Shown: positions 9,995 to 22,340, counted from the first letter of the stretch. The stretch: DNA of 64,000 bases from Poa pratensis (GCA_947311845.1 CAMZMU010000075.1:17521366-17585365), one strand, 5' to 3'. The notes: a model not told the origin generated them from the sequence alone. Numbers and translations are program-made.

Positions 9995-10475
9995 TGGATG
10001 AGACGCCGCTTATCCGGTGGCCCGGATAAAAATTTCCGGGCCAGCCCATTTTACCATTTCTGATTAGGCCAGAAAAACGGCCCGCCCCCTAAATCGGTTG
10101 GACTTTTCTGGGCCTTGGGCTTATTCAGCATCTGCTAAAGTTCCTCTAAAGTAGTGATCTCCAGAATAACACCGATGCAGCTTGACTATGCACTTCAGTT
10201 TCGTACCTCTAGGAGGCAGGCAGGGATTATTAGTATTCACCTTCCGTTCCAGGCTCCTACACCTGAAGCTTGTTTACCGATTGACACATGGGCTTTGCTG
10301 ACTAAGCCGTGAACGAGAACCAGTGGCATGAAGTCAGAACGATAACCTGGACGTAAATAAATAAATAATTTAAAAGCATTAGCCTCGTTTTGAACATTCT
10401 TTGAAGTTGCCTTTTTTGAAATACTACGGCGCTCGTGCCATAGTCAATTTCTCGCGAGAACAAGTAGTGGCATAA
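9995..10475. other. Intergenic, no gene seen
   Basis: Mixed composition without long frames or repeats that I recognise. Confidence 0.6.
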
Positions 10476-11043
10476 GAGCATCTCTAGCAGAACCCGCAAA
10501 ACGCGCAAACCCGCAAAATAACCGCCAGATACGGATTCGAAACCTTAAAAACGCAAAGAGCAGAACCCTCAAAACTCCCCGACCAGTAAAAGATTTTGAG
10601 GGGCCCGTGAATCCGGCCCTCGAAACCGTGAAAGCTAGGTTTTCATCCCGGCCCGCAGACGGAACCGCATCCTCTTCTATCGTTGGCGCGAGGGAAGATT
10701 CAGCCCCCGAACCGCCGCCGCCACCGCTTTCTCTTCCCCCACTCCGGCCATCGCGCGCCCTGCCCCATCGTTGCCATGAGCTCCTCCGACCCGTCCCTAG
10801 TGACCGTCCCGGTCGGGGCGACGCCATCGACAGATCCAGCTGGCCGGGCAGAGCTCGACACCGCCGCCGCCGCTGCTGCTCCATTGGCGCAGACGAAGCG
10901 GAGAAGACTGGGGACCCTGCTTTGAGGTTCGGCTTTGCGGTTTCTGCTCTGCCGCGCCTCGTTTCTAGCCAAAAAACGCGCGTTCCCTGACCCTTAAAAC
11001 TGTTTTGCGGGTTCGCGTTTTGCGGGCTCTGCTAGAGATACTC
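10476..11043. mobile_element. MITE-like element with ~40-bp terminal inverted repeats (568 bp)
   Basis: The left end starts GAGCATCTCTAGCAG and the right end is the near-complement of GAGTATCTCTAGCAG. The match continues through AACCCGCAAAACGCG for about 40 positions with two mismatches and a 2-base gap. Flanking triplets are TAA and TAG, an imperfect version of the 3-bp target duplication of PIF/Harbinger elements. The inner part is GC-rich with several open frames on both strands that I treat as chance. Class assignment is tentative. Confidence 0.7.
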
Positions 11044-11150
11044 TAGCAAGAGAGAAAGGAAGCCAGCAGCAGATTTTTTCTTAATCTTGTGTGGGCCGTT
11101 GACGGCGGAGCACGTCTTGGCACTTCCTTTCCACCTTCCTCATGTGCATC

Positions 11151-11624
11151 TATAGCTGGCCAAACGGGCCGGGCCAAATGGGCCGGCCCGAAGCACGCCT
11201 TTTTTGGCCCGACACGAGCACGGCACGGCACGATCTAAATGGGCCGCGGCACGGCACGAGCCCGTTAGTGCTCGGGCCGCTCTTCGATTTGAAGCACGCG
11301 GGCCGGCACGGCACGGCACGATTAGTTATTATATATATATTTTTTAGATTTTATAGCTATTTTTACCTTTTTTTTTTGGAATTTTATAGCTATTTTTACT
11401 TTTTTTTGAATTTTATACCTATTTTTCGTGGGCCGAACGTGCCGTGCCGGGCTATCGTGCCGCTCGCGTGCCGGCGTGCCCGTGCCTGACCTCACGCTCA
11501 GGCCCGTGTGCCGGCCCGGCACGGCACGATTGCATTCGTGCCTTATATGGGCCGTGCCTTTCGTGGGCCGTGCCGTCGCCGGGCGTGCCGTGCCGTGCCG
11601 TGCCGGCATGTTTGGCCAGCTATA
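11151..11624. mobile_element. hAT-type MITE (474 bp) just upstream of the Rab gene
   Basis: Terminal inverted repeats TATAGCTGGCCAAAC at 11151 and the complement ending at 11624, flanked by an exact 8-bp duplication TGTGCATC (11143-11150 and 11625-11632). Eight bases is the hAT signature. The body is built from GGCACGGCACG-type words on both arms around an AT-rich centre with TATATATATATT near 11330. No transposase. It ends about 300 bp before the RABA4 start codon. Confidence 0.93.
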
Positions 11625-11925
11625 TGTGCATCTCCACTTTCTTGTTGATCATTTCAACACTACCAGCTCTTCTTTTAACACCAAGGAAATTCAATTCCTC
11701 TCTTCATCATCATCGATCCCACCCACTACCTGCTCTTCCCTCCGAAATCGCAGATACCTCTGCTTCTTCGTTCTTCGTTCAACAGCAGCTCCGCCGCTGT
11801 TCAGAAACCAAGAACGAGTAAAGGGACGCTCTTTTGCTCTCCTGACGCCAAGGTCGATCCTGCTGGAGCTGCTTGCCGTTCTTGGTTGAAGCTGGCGAAG
11901 TAAGATCCGAGAGCATCCGAGAAAG

Positions 11926-13712
11926 ATGTCGCGGGGTGGCAGCTACGGGGAGGTGGGGCAGAAGGTCGACTACGTCTTCAAGGTGGTGCTCATCGGCGAC
12001 TCCGCCGTCGGCAAGTCGCAGCTGCTGGCGCGGTTCGCGCGCAACGAGTTCAGCCTCGACTCCAAGGCCACCATCGGCGTCGAGTTCCAGACCAAGACAC
12101 TCCAGATCGATAACCGCACCGTCAAGGCGCAGATCTGGGACACCGCAGGACAAGAAAGGTACAGTACTAACCAAGTATTACCAAACCACCCCTGCTGCAT
12201 CCTGTCCACTCTCTTTGATCGTTTCACTGGAGAATCATATTGCAGCAGTAGAGAAAGCTTTAGTAATTATCTTCTCGTATGTTTTCTTATTTATAGATGA
12301 AGATTTTTGTGTGAAATCTAGATAAAGCTTTAGGTCCCTCTAAATTGGTTTTTGCTCATAGTACTGTCCTTTGTGAGTGGAATAGTCTTGGATAGTTGGA
12401 TTTACCATTGTTCGTGGTAAAATCACGAGCTTATAATTTGTTTCTGCGCAATAGTCATGGAATTGTTATACTGTCTGCGGTAGAAGGTTATCACTGTTGG
12501 GTGTTCTCCTTACTCTGAGCAGGTGTCGTCACCCGTTAAATATGTTTAAATTAGACGAACATATGTTTTCCCCGATCATCTTGGGTAGCTACCGTACCCA
12601 AAATATTTCGATACTATCACAGTTGATGTTTGCTCGATCCAGATGTAGATCCGATAGTTACATTACAGTAGCATGCCTTAGATTTTGACACTTTCAGAAA
12701 TTTCAGTTACCTATTATCATACAGTTGCACATTTTCAATTAGGAACAAGATTATAATCTGCCAAAATACTTTGACCAACTTCTCCGCAATAAAGTGACAA
12801 AATAAGTGGACAGCAAATTAAGCAGCTTGGCCAATACTCTCTCTGTTTTATCATATTATTATGTGATTCGTCTAGACGAGGGTTCAACCAAAAATTACTC
12901 TACTAATAGTCTAATATGCACTTTATGTGACATAAAAGTTATGTCACTGGATCTGTATTTAAAGATTCTTACTTATGATTATAATTGTGTATCACATAAA
13001 GATTGGTCTTAACGAATCATGATATGCAAGTGAATGGAGGGTGTAACTCTTAACATCAAGCAGTTTGGTCATGAATATTTTGTTAGAGTTGCAAGTGAAT
13101 GGTTTTCTTGTCGCTGTTGTTATTGTAAATGAACTGTAACAGTTATAATAGCCTACCCAACTTGCTTGGTTTATTTAATTGTTCACTTTCAATATCTGAA
13201 CCTGCACTGAGTTTGATTAATTGTCCACTTTCAATATCTAAACGTGCACTAAATGTGGTAACAGGTACCGAGCAGTAACAAGTGCGTATTACAGAGGTGC
13301 GGTAGGAGCTATGTTAGTGTATGACATGACCAAGCGTCAGTCCTTTGATCATATGGCAAGGTGGCTTGAGGAATTGAGAAGCCATGCTGACAAGAACATT
13401 GTTATCATGCTGATTGGGAATAAATCAGATCTAGGTACACTTCGGGCTGTCCCGACCGAGGATGCCAAGGAGTTTGCTGAACGTGAGAGTCTCTTCTTCA
13501 TGGAGACCTCCGCTCTCGAGGCCACCAATGTCGAAAACGCCTTCACGACAGCTCTCACAGAGATATACCGCACTGTCAGCAAGAAAAACCTTGTTGCGAA
13601 CGACGAGGCTAATTCAGGCGGAAACTCGAGTTTATTGAAAGGAACAAAAGTTATCATCCCTGGTCAGGAGGCATCCCCTACAGCCAAGGCCGCATGTTGT
13701 ATGTCCTCCTAG
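11926..13712 (+). CDS. RABA4: RABA4-type (Rab11-class) small GTPase, two exons, intact
   Basis: Exon 1 is 11926-12158 and exon 2 is 13265-13712, with a GT donor at 12159 and AG acceptor at 13263; the intron splits the codon for Arg78. The product has 226 residues, normal for plant RABA4. Seen: P-loop GDSAVGKS (24-31), switch I ATIGVEF (about 48-54), DTAGQE (72-77), base-binding NKSD (130-133), ETSAL (158-162) and a C-terminal CC (222-223) for geranylgeranylation. The RABA4 subgroup cycles GTP and directs post-Golgi/trans-Golgi vesicle traffic to sites of polar wall growth. The 5' leader probably begins soon after the hAT MITE, and the 3' UTR runs to about 13930. Which RABA4 paralogue this is cannot be told here. 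Confidence 0.95.
12159..13264 (+). other. Intron of the RABA4-type gene
   Basis: 1,106 bp, AT-rich, starting GTACAG and ending TGGTAACAG. It holds small open frames with no recognisable domain. Near its 3' end an ATTGT(T/C)CACTTTCAATATCT segment is duplicated (about 13180 and 13223). Confidence 0.9.
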
Positions 13713-13930
13713 ACAGAACATCATCATACCCTGTTGTTTCTGGCAATTACAGTTTCTAAGTAGTCCCGCTGTATCTACACACTGAATAGCTGGGATTCTT
13801 GGGAGGAGAGAGGAAAGGACTGAATCAATAGTTAACTCACATACATTGTATTTTCTTGATGACTACCTTTTGTATCTAATTGTATGGTGGTGTGTAGTCA
13901 TTAAGAATATTTTTCATATATAATCAGCTC

Positions 13931-15678
13931 AACCTTTTCACCTTTTTTGTTGCTTCTTTTGTGGATCTCCACGCGCAGACATACTAGATCATGAAACTGT
14001 GTGTTGCTGCGTATGTCTTCACAAAAGAAGTACAACTATCTGAGTAATATTGTACACAATTACAGGTACTATCTGGAACCTTGGTTGCCGAAATGAGAAA
14101 CCAAGGAAGTGACGTCTTAACAAATCTACAAGACATTTTTTTTGAAACAACACATTTTATTACTTAACCCCGTAGATGTGTACAAGTCAAAAAGTTTCCC
14201 TTGTTGTCTCGAGAAAAGCGTGGGTCCATTTTTCTTTTTGCTAATGTTTCGTGGTGGCCACATGTTGTTAGTTCGGTTCATCTAATTTCTGATGTTCAGC
14301 TGATATCTTATTGTCACCAGTCGTGAGAGATTTGGCAAAATTATAAGACGGGTTTCTTTACGTTGATCTACATCACAGTGGTTCATACTCTCCCACCATT
14401 ATTGCAATCCGTGCATGATTTGCTTCAAACGACGACTGAAGAGGAGATTATTATTGAAGAAATTAAAAGTACAGAACTAATCTTGCTTCCAATAATTCAT
14501 ATAGAGTTTCTTACAGAACTATGTATCCAATAAGCATACAGTTTCAACGACTTGAACGACAAAGTAGCCTAACTCGTAATGATTAATTAAACAAGCAAAC
14601 AACGAAATAGTAACAATTTAAGCATCTATGCAGCTTATGTTGCTGCTAGGATAATCTCTGCCATACCAGAGCGTTACGTGCTCTCCACCAGTATTGCAAT
14701 TCATGCATGATTTAACGAAACTAGAAGGACACCCCGCGCGTTGCAGCAGATATCTCTTAAGAAATTTAATAAGATGCATGAAATATGAAGTTGACTAAAG
14801 AAATATGCAAGATTTAGTTAATCGTAATAGTGAAAAGGCTAAATTTTTAGACATCAAATGTACGTGTGGTTTATAATTTAAAGATCATTATGATTTAGTG
14901 GTGTATCTGATTGATATAGATACAATTATATCAACAGGTGAAAGAAATAGACGGCGAATGTATCTGATTGATATAGACATCTAATGTACGTGTGGTTTAG
15001 AATTTAAAGATCGTTATGGATACAGTGTATCTGATTGATATAGATACAATTATATCAACGGGTTGAATAAATAGATGTTGTGGATGGCTTGCATGAATAT
15101 GACATGCACATTGCCACATAATATTTCTATAAACTTTTTGAGTATACATATAGAAGAACCCATATAATTTTTAATAACAGCTATATGATTTTCATCACTG
15201 AAAATAATTGACAAAAAGTTCGAAACAGATTCCGGTGTTCTACTTGCACATGATATATTTGTGTAACTACATAGCGATATGGTGTGATCGTACCATTCGA
15301 ACATAAAAAAAATGATGTGGACAATTTGATGGGCTGAAAAAAATGATGTGGAAGCTTGCATGTAGAGATAGAAAACAATTAATAGATGTTAGTGGGATGA
15401 CATGGACAATTAATTGGCTAAAAGAGAAGTGATGTGCATAGCTTGCATGTGGAGATAGAAAAAATATTAATTATAGTTAGTGGGGTTTTGATTTATAAGA
15501 AGTATAGATATGCATAAAAAACAATATAGTTTTCACGGTTTGTTCCAACTTCCAAGCGACAAAGTAAACTAGCCTAACTCATACTATGATTAAGTAGACA
15601 AGAATAACGACGAAATAGAAACACATTAAGTACCTATCGGATAATATATAAATGCCAAAGTAGTATCCCCTAGGTGAT
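13931..15678. other. Intergenic repeats between RABA4 and the SKP1 remnant
   Basis: No gene seen. A segment with TGTATCTGATTGATATAGA recurs at about 14903, 14959 and 15027. At about 15330-15480 two copies of a ~90-bp unit (containing AGCTTGCATGT and GAGATAGAAAA) stand in tandem. A poly-T run followed by GAAACAACACATTTTATTAC at about 14138 may be the end of an old retroposon on the minus strand. Confidence 0.6.
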
Positions 15679-16081
15679 CTACTCAAATGCCCACGGGTTC
15701 TCCTTGCGGATCTCCTCCTCCTCATCAGGCGTGAAGTCGTTTTCGATGTTGAACGTCGTGCGAATCTCCTCTACCGTATTGCCCTTGATCATGTCGGCCA
15801 CCGTCTGGCAGCTGATGTCCAGAAGCCCCTTGATATCAAGATAGTTGGCGGCGAGGATGATGTCGAATAGAGTTGCCTGATCCACTTTGATGAAGCTCTC
15901 GTCAAAGCTCTTCAGATCCTCCTCGCTGGCGGTGGCGGTGTTGCCGGAGCTAGCGACGTGCATGTTGCAATACTCGATGACCATGGCGAGGATTTTGGAG
16001 TTGACGTTGGGGAGAGGGATGCCGTTTTCCACGCAGTCGTCTTCAATCATATGGTGGATGGTCTGCGACATTGCCGCCGCC
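15679..16081 (-). pseudogene. SKP1-like protein, 3' part (codons ~49-180), severed
   Basis: This is the C-terminal three quarters of a plant SKP1/ASK-type adaptor, the subunit that links cullin-1 to F-box proteins in SCF ubiquitin ligases. Seen: [10 protein letters not shown] at the front, the [16 protein letters not shown] helix region, the [14 protein letters not shown] segment and the family-typical C-terminus ending WAFE. The other end is at 23952-24096 beyond a 7.87-kb insertion. CCGCC at 16077-16081 and 23952-23956 is the target duplication. Counting one duplication, the two parts add up to 543 bases, exactly 181 codons with the stop, in phase. Without the 5' part this half has no proper start; the frame simply runs on into the LTR. 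Confidence 0.92.
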
Positions 16082-17627
16082 TGATACCCACAAGTATAGG
16101 GGATCGTTGAAATCTTCAATGTGTAAGTATTAGTATCGATCCCACGAGGAGTAGAAGGTATAAGTATTTATCCTCTCAAATAAGAGTGTCACTTCTCTTA
16201 TTATCTATGCACTAGACAAACTAAAATGATTAAATGATGCAAGTGTTTTTGGGTTTTTGGTGTAGAGTTTGCAATAAAGTAAAAAGCTGAAAATAAAATA
16301 TGATGAGTGAAAGCTCTCAAAGAGAGAAAGCCCAATCCTCTATGCAGCAAGAGGACAAGCTTAAGTGTGTGTTTCTTATGTGGAAACGTTCCCAAGGGCT
16401 ACATGGATTTCATGGCATAGATATTTCTAGAACAACAAGGTAAACATTTTGTCAAGTTTTAATCTTCTTTGGACGGAGCCATAATTAGGTGTAGCTAAAT
16501 AAATAAACTAAACCCCTTATGATGGTTCTTATGGCCAAGTAAATGACTGCACAAGAGTTATTAAGACATAGAGTCCCACCATAGCCTTAAACTCTAAGGT
16601 CCCCGATATAAATCCCCTCCTAATGGTACTTCATGTATTAGACCACAGGTTTACGTGTCCTCCCAGGTCCTACCCATTCCATCACATTAGTGTGATCACC
16701 TTCATGCATTACTCAACATATGTGTGCACCCATACGTTGTACAATAAGATAACCATAAAAGATAAAAACTTGACCAAATACTCAATACATGTTAAGTGGA
16801 AATCATTGCCAATCCATCCTATGCCCCAGGAACATGAGAGAACTACTCACAACGCGAAGACATGATATGATTCAATGGTATAAGTGATACAACACAATCT
16901 GAAAATATAATCTCCCCACAAAACAATGACAAGTAGCAATTCACAAACATGTAGAATAGTACTTAGACAATAGCTAGGGTTCGAACAATCTCAAACTATG
17001 AGGGGGTGAAGTGGATCACGAAGATGGTGATGGAGATGGTGCTGGTCTTGACGGTGGTGTTGATGGAGACTCCGGAGGGGGGATGGAGGAGCCTTCCGGA
17101 GGTGATCCGGCGGCGTTTCCCCCCTCCAATCTTCTCCGGCGACAGCCTTCTGACTCTCTGTTTCGTGGTTTTTGTTTCTCCGCCGCCTCCTCGCGAAACT
17201 CCTCGGGGGACTATTTTTATAGTCGGTTTTAGGTCAAGACGAAGCCACGGAGACGAAAACGGACGGCATCGGAGCCACGAGGGGGAAAAGAGGGTGCCTC
17301 ACGCGGCCAGGGAATCTGGCCGCGTGGGACCACCTAATTCCTCCTGGTTGGGCTTCTGGTCTTCATTTTCAGCCCATTGCGTTCGTCTCGAAAATTCTGA
17401 ACCGTGCTCTTTGGCCTTGCCCTTTTTGGAGTCCCGAAGCTCCCGGAAAGTCCGAAACACTAAAAAAGACGTTTTCTGGAAAACAGAGTTAGAACCAAAA
17501 GAGGGGGATTGTTTAGAAAATCCCCGAAATCATTATAAAACATGAATATAACATCATATAAGTTGCAAATATGTAGGAATATCTAGTAATAACATGCAAA
17601 GTTCATGTATGCATTTTACATGCATCA
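16082..17627 (-). repeat. 3' LTR (1,546 bp), complete, with TATA box
   Basis: In element orientation the LTR starts at 17627 (TGATGCATGTAAAA) and ends at 16082. Minus-strand CTATAAAAATAG at about 17209-17220 is the likely U3 TATA box. The stretch at about 17025-17090 is a GATGGTGATGGAGATGGTG-like low-complexity run in the transcribed part. Confidence 0.95.
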
Positions 17628-17642
17628 ACATCCCCAAGCTTA
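17628..17642 (-). other. Polypurine tract of the non-autonomous gypsy element
   Basis: Minus strand TAAGCTTGGGGATGT abuts the 3' LTR, the expected place for plus-strand priming. The core 13-mer recurs at 19340, 20028, 20087 and 21867. Confidence 0.8.
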
Positions 17643-20600
17643 ACCTATACTCGTCCTCGAGTATGAAGGTGATAAAACTAACATGGACTTTGCATTTTAA
17701 TACTATCAATGGATATCAAAGATGATTACTATTGCTACATAAAGTCAAATGATTCATTCTCAAAGGAGTAGCAATATACAAGATAGATTATGAAGTGATA
17801 TCAAATATTCAATGAAAGGATGTTCAATGATAATTCACAAAGTGTAACATAGAAGAAAGTACTATGGACCAAATGTATGCATAATGAAAAGTAAAAACAT
17901 CCTATAATGGTCATAGAGTACTCTTGTAAATCTGAATATAAAAGGTGGACACTTTGGAAAGATATATAAATGAGTAGAGGTAAAACATGAATAAGTTTCA
18001 TCTAACTTCCAAATGCTTCTACTTAAGTTAATGTTTGCAATGTGGTATTCATTGGTGTCAAGCTCTCATTACCCCTATCATAGCATCTTGAATGGTTAAA
18101 GTTTAAAGTGAAAGCAAATATGAGTAGTATGCTTGACAAAGTATGGGTTGAATGTCTCATGCCCCGTGAATACGAGTACCTACACCACGGTGTTACTCAA
18201 CTTGGGACACAAAAGCAAGTTCAAGTTAAGGTCATTGTAAGTAAATAATAGCGTCATCAAGAGCGTCAACTGGGGTACCTCTTGTCCCAGGACATGGAAC
18301 AAGCCCATGTCAAAATGACAAGACAAACAAACAAAATGAACAATCTCCACACCCTTTTTATTTACTATTGGTATAGCTTTTTATTGTGGGTGCATCACTG
18401 AAGGTTCACCATAGCATGTAAGTAAATTTCCACCATGAATGATGCATGGCTTAGATTAGCGGCCCAGGCGTCTCTCTAGCCATTTATACAAACTCATTAA
18501 ACTTACTAAGTTTCCACATTTATTTGGCACCATGATAAGCATCCATAAACAAAAGTACATGATATCAACAAAATATAAAGAGCACGTTGAAAGCTTGCCA
18601 TGTGACAGCACATATGAGCTAACTCCCAACCAAGACTCTTGTCAAGCTCACAACTTCATAATTTTAATCACAATGGGTCATGTTTATTAAGTGCAATAAA
18701 AGTAAGGTGTGCATCAAGTTCGTGAGAGCTTTTAACCAACTTTTCCCATAACAATCAATAACATAAGCATTTTAATTCAGAAGTATAGATAATACAATAT
18801 AACATGATAAACATACTCGGAATAGCATAAAGCTAATAGGTAGATATGGTGGACTCACTGGAAAAACTTTGGTTGAAGGTGTTGGAAAACAAGTTTTTAC
18901 TTGTTGGAATTTTTGGGCTAGCAAGAGGGAGAAAGTTGACCGTCTAAATGCATGCATAAGTGTCCATAGAACTAACCAATCCATGTTAAACAAAGTAAAG
19001 TAACATTCAGCATCAAAACATGAATAAAAGATAGCTCTTGATAAAACACTTGCAAATTAATACTCATTAAAAAGCACATGAATCATGCAACTATATGTAT
19101 CTTTTTGAATCAACTCAAACATCCCTTTCCCAATATTTTTAATAGCATCCAACTTAATTCAACCCAAATTTCCAGTACCTCTCCATAAATAAATGATAGT
19201 GTGGTCTTACGAAAAGCAAAACAAAAATAAAAAGAACAAAAAAAGACGCTCCAAGTTTATGCGATAGTAATGCGTTGATCGAAAAACAGAATAGACGTGT
19301 GCAAACCGAGAGTGTGTTGGTCCAGTGGGGTTGTCTTCACATCCCCAAGCTTATGGTCTTCACCATCCTTGGATAGCTCTTGGTGCATCTCCTCTAATCC
19401 CTGTGAAAAAACTTCAAAACACGTTTCTCCCATTTCTTTTCTGTGGGGACATTAGTAGTGATAGACAAATGAATTGCTTGCTGCATAAAATCCTTAAACA
19501 AAAATTCATATGAATGTCCAGAAAGTGTATAATGTTGTATGCTACTTATAAACTCAATTGGATCAAAAAGATTCAAGTTAAAAGTTCAAAGAATGCATCA
19601 AACAAAATGGGACAGAATCTGTCCAGAAAAACAGCAGCAGCAAAACGTATTTTTCTACCCTACTTAAATATGTCGAAAAATCTGAAAAATTCATGCTTAG
19701 AGGATGAAAAGTTGCAACTACAGTTCAAATTTGAGCTAATCGGAGTTACAGAATAGGAATTAAAAATCATACCGTGCACAGATTCGTGCTGGAATAAAAT
19801 CTCCGAATATAATGAGCAACTTTTTCAATCCAAAATAGGTAAAACTTGGCACTTTATTGAAAATTCCAGAAACTAAACTAAAAACTAAGTCTCTTGTTAC
19901 AGCAAGAGGACACAAAGAAAATCAAAAGTAAAAACAACCGGGTTGCCTCCCGTAAAGCGCTTTCTTTATAGCCATATAGCTAGGCTTACTTACTTGGTAT
20001 CAAGATGGTTGGAGTGAGGTGGCTTGGCATCCCCAAGCTTGAATTCTTGTACTTACATGATATATGTAGAGTGAGCCTAGGGGTAACATCCCCAAGCTTG
20101 AGTGTTTGTCCCTCTTGATCATTGTTCATCACCCTCAACTCTTCCACTTGAAAATTCTCTTTACACAAAACTCATCATAAAACTTGATTAGAGGGGTTAG
20201 TGTCTCCATAAATTAAATCCACATAGGTACAGCAAAGACATATCATGAGTTGATTCTAAACATTAGCTACTGTTACTATGGTTGTGTATTGCTCTTTGAT
20301 CAATAGAACCACACAAAACACAAGTAATGAGAGTAATGCAAAATAAAGACAGAATCTGTCAAAAACTGGACAGCCCGTAAAGAGTGAATTTTCAGAGGCA
20401 CTTACGTTGCTCAAATCAGAAAACTTTGAACTAATGAAATGTGTAATAATAACTGAATATTGCTGTCGTAAAATATCAGGTCAAAATTCTCTTCTGTGAT
20501 TTCTAACATTTTTCGCAGTGAAGCTTAGGAATCTGTTTTCTGGACAGCAAATCACTATTGTTTGATCCTACCTCTCAAAAGAGGTTATTCTTGCCATAAA

Positions 20601-21089
20601 GATGAAAAATAAGATACAAAGGTGTTGTTACAGTAGTAAACAAGCACCTTGACTCAAAAACCAAAACTTAAACTGAAGATAAAAGAAATAAAAAGAAACA
20701 AAAAGAACTAAGAAAGAATCAAGAGAAACAAATAAAGAAGAAAGAAAATATTTTTGTTGTTTTTGATTTAGCAAAAGGGCAAAAGAAGAAGCAAATATAT
20801 ACAACATAAACACTCTTTTTATTTGGTTTTAGCTTTGGGAAAAGTTTTAATGATAGAGACTTTGCAATGGTTCCATTGGCATGAACAACACATGTTCAAG
20901 GTCGACCCCAACTTCTCCATTACTCATCCTTCTCATTTACTTTCCCAAATTTTATATAAAGTGAAAATCTTAAACTAGCAATTAGAAAACAGTAGGTAAA
21001 GTTATTTTGCATGTTCTCAAGATATAAAGGTGTGCTCAAACCGAATAGGAAATAAAAGCATAAAGAGCACAACACAAAACATTAAACCA
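17643..21089 (-). other. Non-coding internal region of the gypsy element
   Basis: AT-rich, 3.4 kb, no frame above about 80 codons that looks coding. It contains three extra copies of the polypurine-tract 13-mer CATCCCCAAGCTT (19340-19352, 20028-20040, 20087-20099), each followed by unrelated sequence. Such long non-coding interiors are typical of LARD-like and other large non-autonomous grass elements. Confidence 0.7.
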
Positions 21090-22340
21090 TTAACTTTTAA
21101 GTCTAACTCCTTTTCTATGCATTGGCATTTTATATATGAATAAATAGCAGCAATTTTGTGGTAACCAATGCATGTAATGATCAGTAGGTTGCATTTTAAA
21201 TAACATAGAAACATAAATATAAGTCTTTCTTCCTCTCTCATAATAGTTACAAGTAGTGGAACCAAATTTGATAAAACAACTATTAGATTGGTGCAACTTT
21301 GCAAACTTAGGAACATATAAAGGATTATTAAAACTATCATGTAAGATATTAGCATGTTTTCCTCTCTCAAAATAATTGCAAGAAACATCATAAACATGAT
21401 GGTTGTGGGTGGAATGGTTATTAGTGCAAGATAATTTCAGCCCACATAAGTACTTTTCAACATATAAAAGCTTCTCCTCCATGGTGTGAATAGGAGAATT
21501 CAAAAATAAAGTAGGACTCTCATAAGTGAGAGTGTTGTCACAAGCAGCAAGTATATCATTTTTATCCTCACATAAAGTAATAACAGCTAAACATGGAGGA
21601 TTATCAATAAGCATAGGTCCATCATCTAGAGTACTATCATAAAACATGTCTAAACCATACTCCTCATCATCATCAAAATTATTATCAATAATGTTATCAT
21701 TAGGCATAGGTTGATATTCCTCCTCATTATCAGAATCATAAGAACAAAGTTTATCATCAACAAAAAATTTAGTGTTACCCTCATCCATAGGTGGTGAAGG
21801 TGGAAGTTCCCTCTCTTCATTCTCTAGTTGTTCATCATTTTCATCATCTTCTTGGGGTTGCACGGGCATCCCCAAGCTTAGGCTTTTGTCATCTTCTTCC
21901 TGCAAAATATTAGAGCTTTCTTGGGCAGCTCTCTTCCTTGTGTCAACAACATAGATATTTTCATTAAATTCAACTATGCAGAGATCAAGGATAGTGGCAA
22001 TCAAAACTTTAAATTGAGAAGCTATAGGGCAGGTTTCATGTTCATCAATGAAGGTGTATAATTCATAGGCTGCCATAAAAATAACAAATTGCTCTACTTC
22101 TTCCATCCCTAAGTGAGCATAATTCCATGTATGATAAGTTGCAATAACATGTTCTTTATTGGAAGGGCATTGGAATTCAAAGTGTCTAAAGTATTCAGAG
22201 CAACAAATTTCTTCCTCATGATAATTAAGCAGCCCACTAGCAATTTTATTTAGAAGCTCTATGTAGCCTCCTAATCTTTTCCCTTCATTTGATTTTCTAA
22301 ATTCAGCAGCTATCATGGCGTTTTCATAATAGTTTTCCAT
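21090..22340 (-). CDS. Unknown 416-residue ORF of the non-autonomous gypsy element
   Basis: The only long frame in the element, starting at 22340 about 140 bases downstream of the primer-binding site, the place where gag normally begins. N-terminal ~140 residues look folded (helical, Cys and aromatic residues, no zinc knuckle). The middle (about 155-265) is very acidic with prolines. The last ~120 residues contain two related cysteine segments, CNYFERGKHANI and CNYYERGRKTYI. I see no gag, protease or polymerase motif. One of the polypurine-tract 13-mers (21867-21879) lies in frame here and is read as SLGM. It may be a highly diverged capsid-like protein or a family-specific protein; intactness fits the young age. 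Confidence 0.7.
   Translation of the reverse strand: MENYYENAMIAAEFRKSNEGKRLGGYIELLNKIASGLLNYHEEEICCSEYFRHFEFQCPSNKEHVIATYHTWNYAHLGMEEVEQFVIFMAAYELYTFIDEHETCPIASQFKVLIATILDLCIVEFNENIYVVDTRKRAAQESSNILQEEDDKSLSLGMPVQPQEDDENDEQLENEERELPPSPPMDEGNTKFFVDDKLCSYDSDNEEEYQPMPNDNIIDNNFDDDEEYGLDMFYDSTLDDGPMLIDNPPCLAVITLCEDKNDILAACDNTLTYESPTLFLNSPIHTMEEKLLYVEKYLCGLKLSCTNNHSTHNHHVYDVSCNYFERGKHANILHDSFNNPLYVPKFAKLHQSNSCFIKFGSTTCNYYERGRKTYIYVSMLFKMQPTDHYMHWLPQNCCYLFIYKMPMHRKGVRLKS

Noticed and set aside
9291..10029. Plus-strand frames over the hypothetical gene
   Set aside because: GC-rich complement of the minus-strand frame; no TATA box or start context found for them.
10444..10990. Several overlapping GC-rich ORFs on both strands
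   Set aside because: All lie inside the MITE-like element and none shows a domain.
12497..13012. Small ORFs in the RABA4 intron
   Set aside because: AT-rich intronic DNA, no domain, splice sites clear on both sides.
16201..17545. ORFs inside the LTRs at 16082 and 22506
   Set aside because: Duplicated in both LTRs and explained by LTR sequence, including the GATGGTGAT run.
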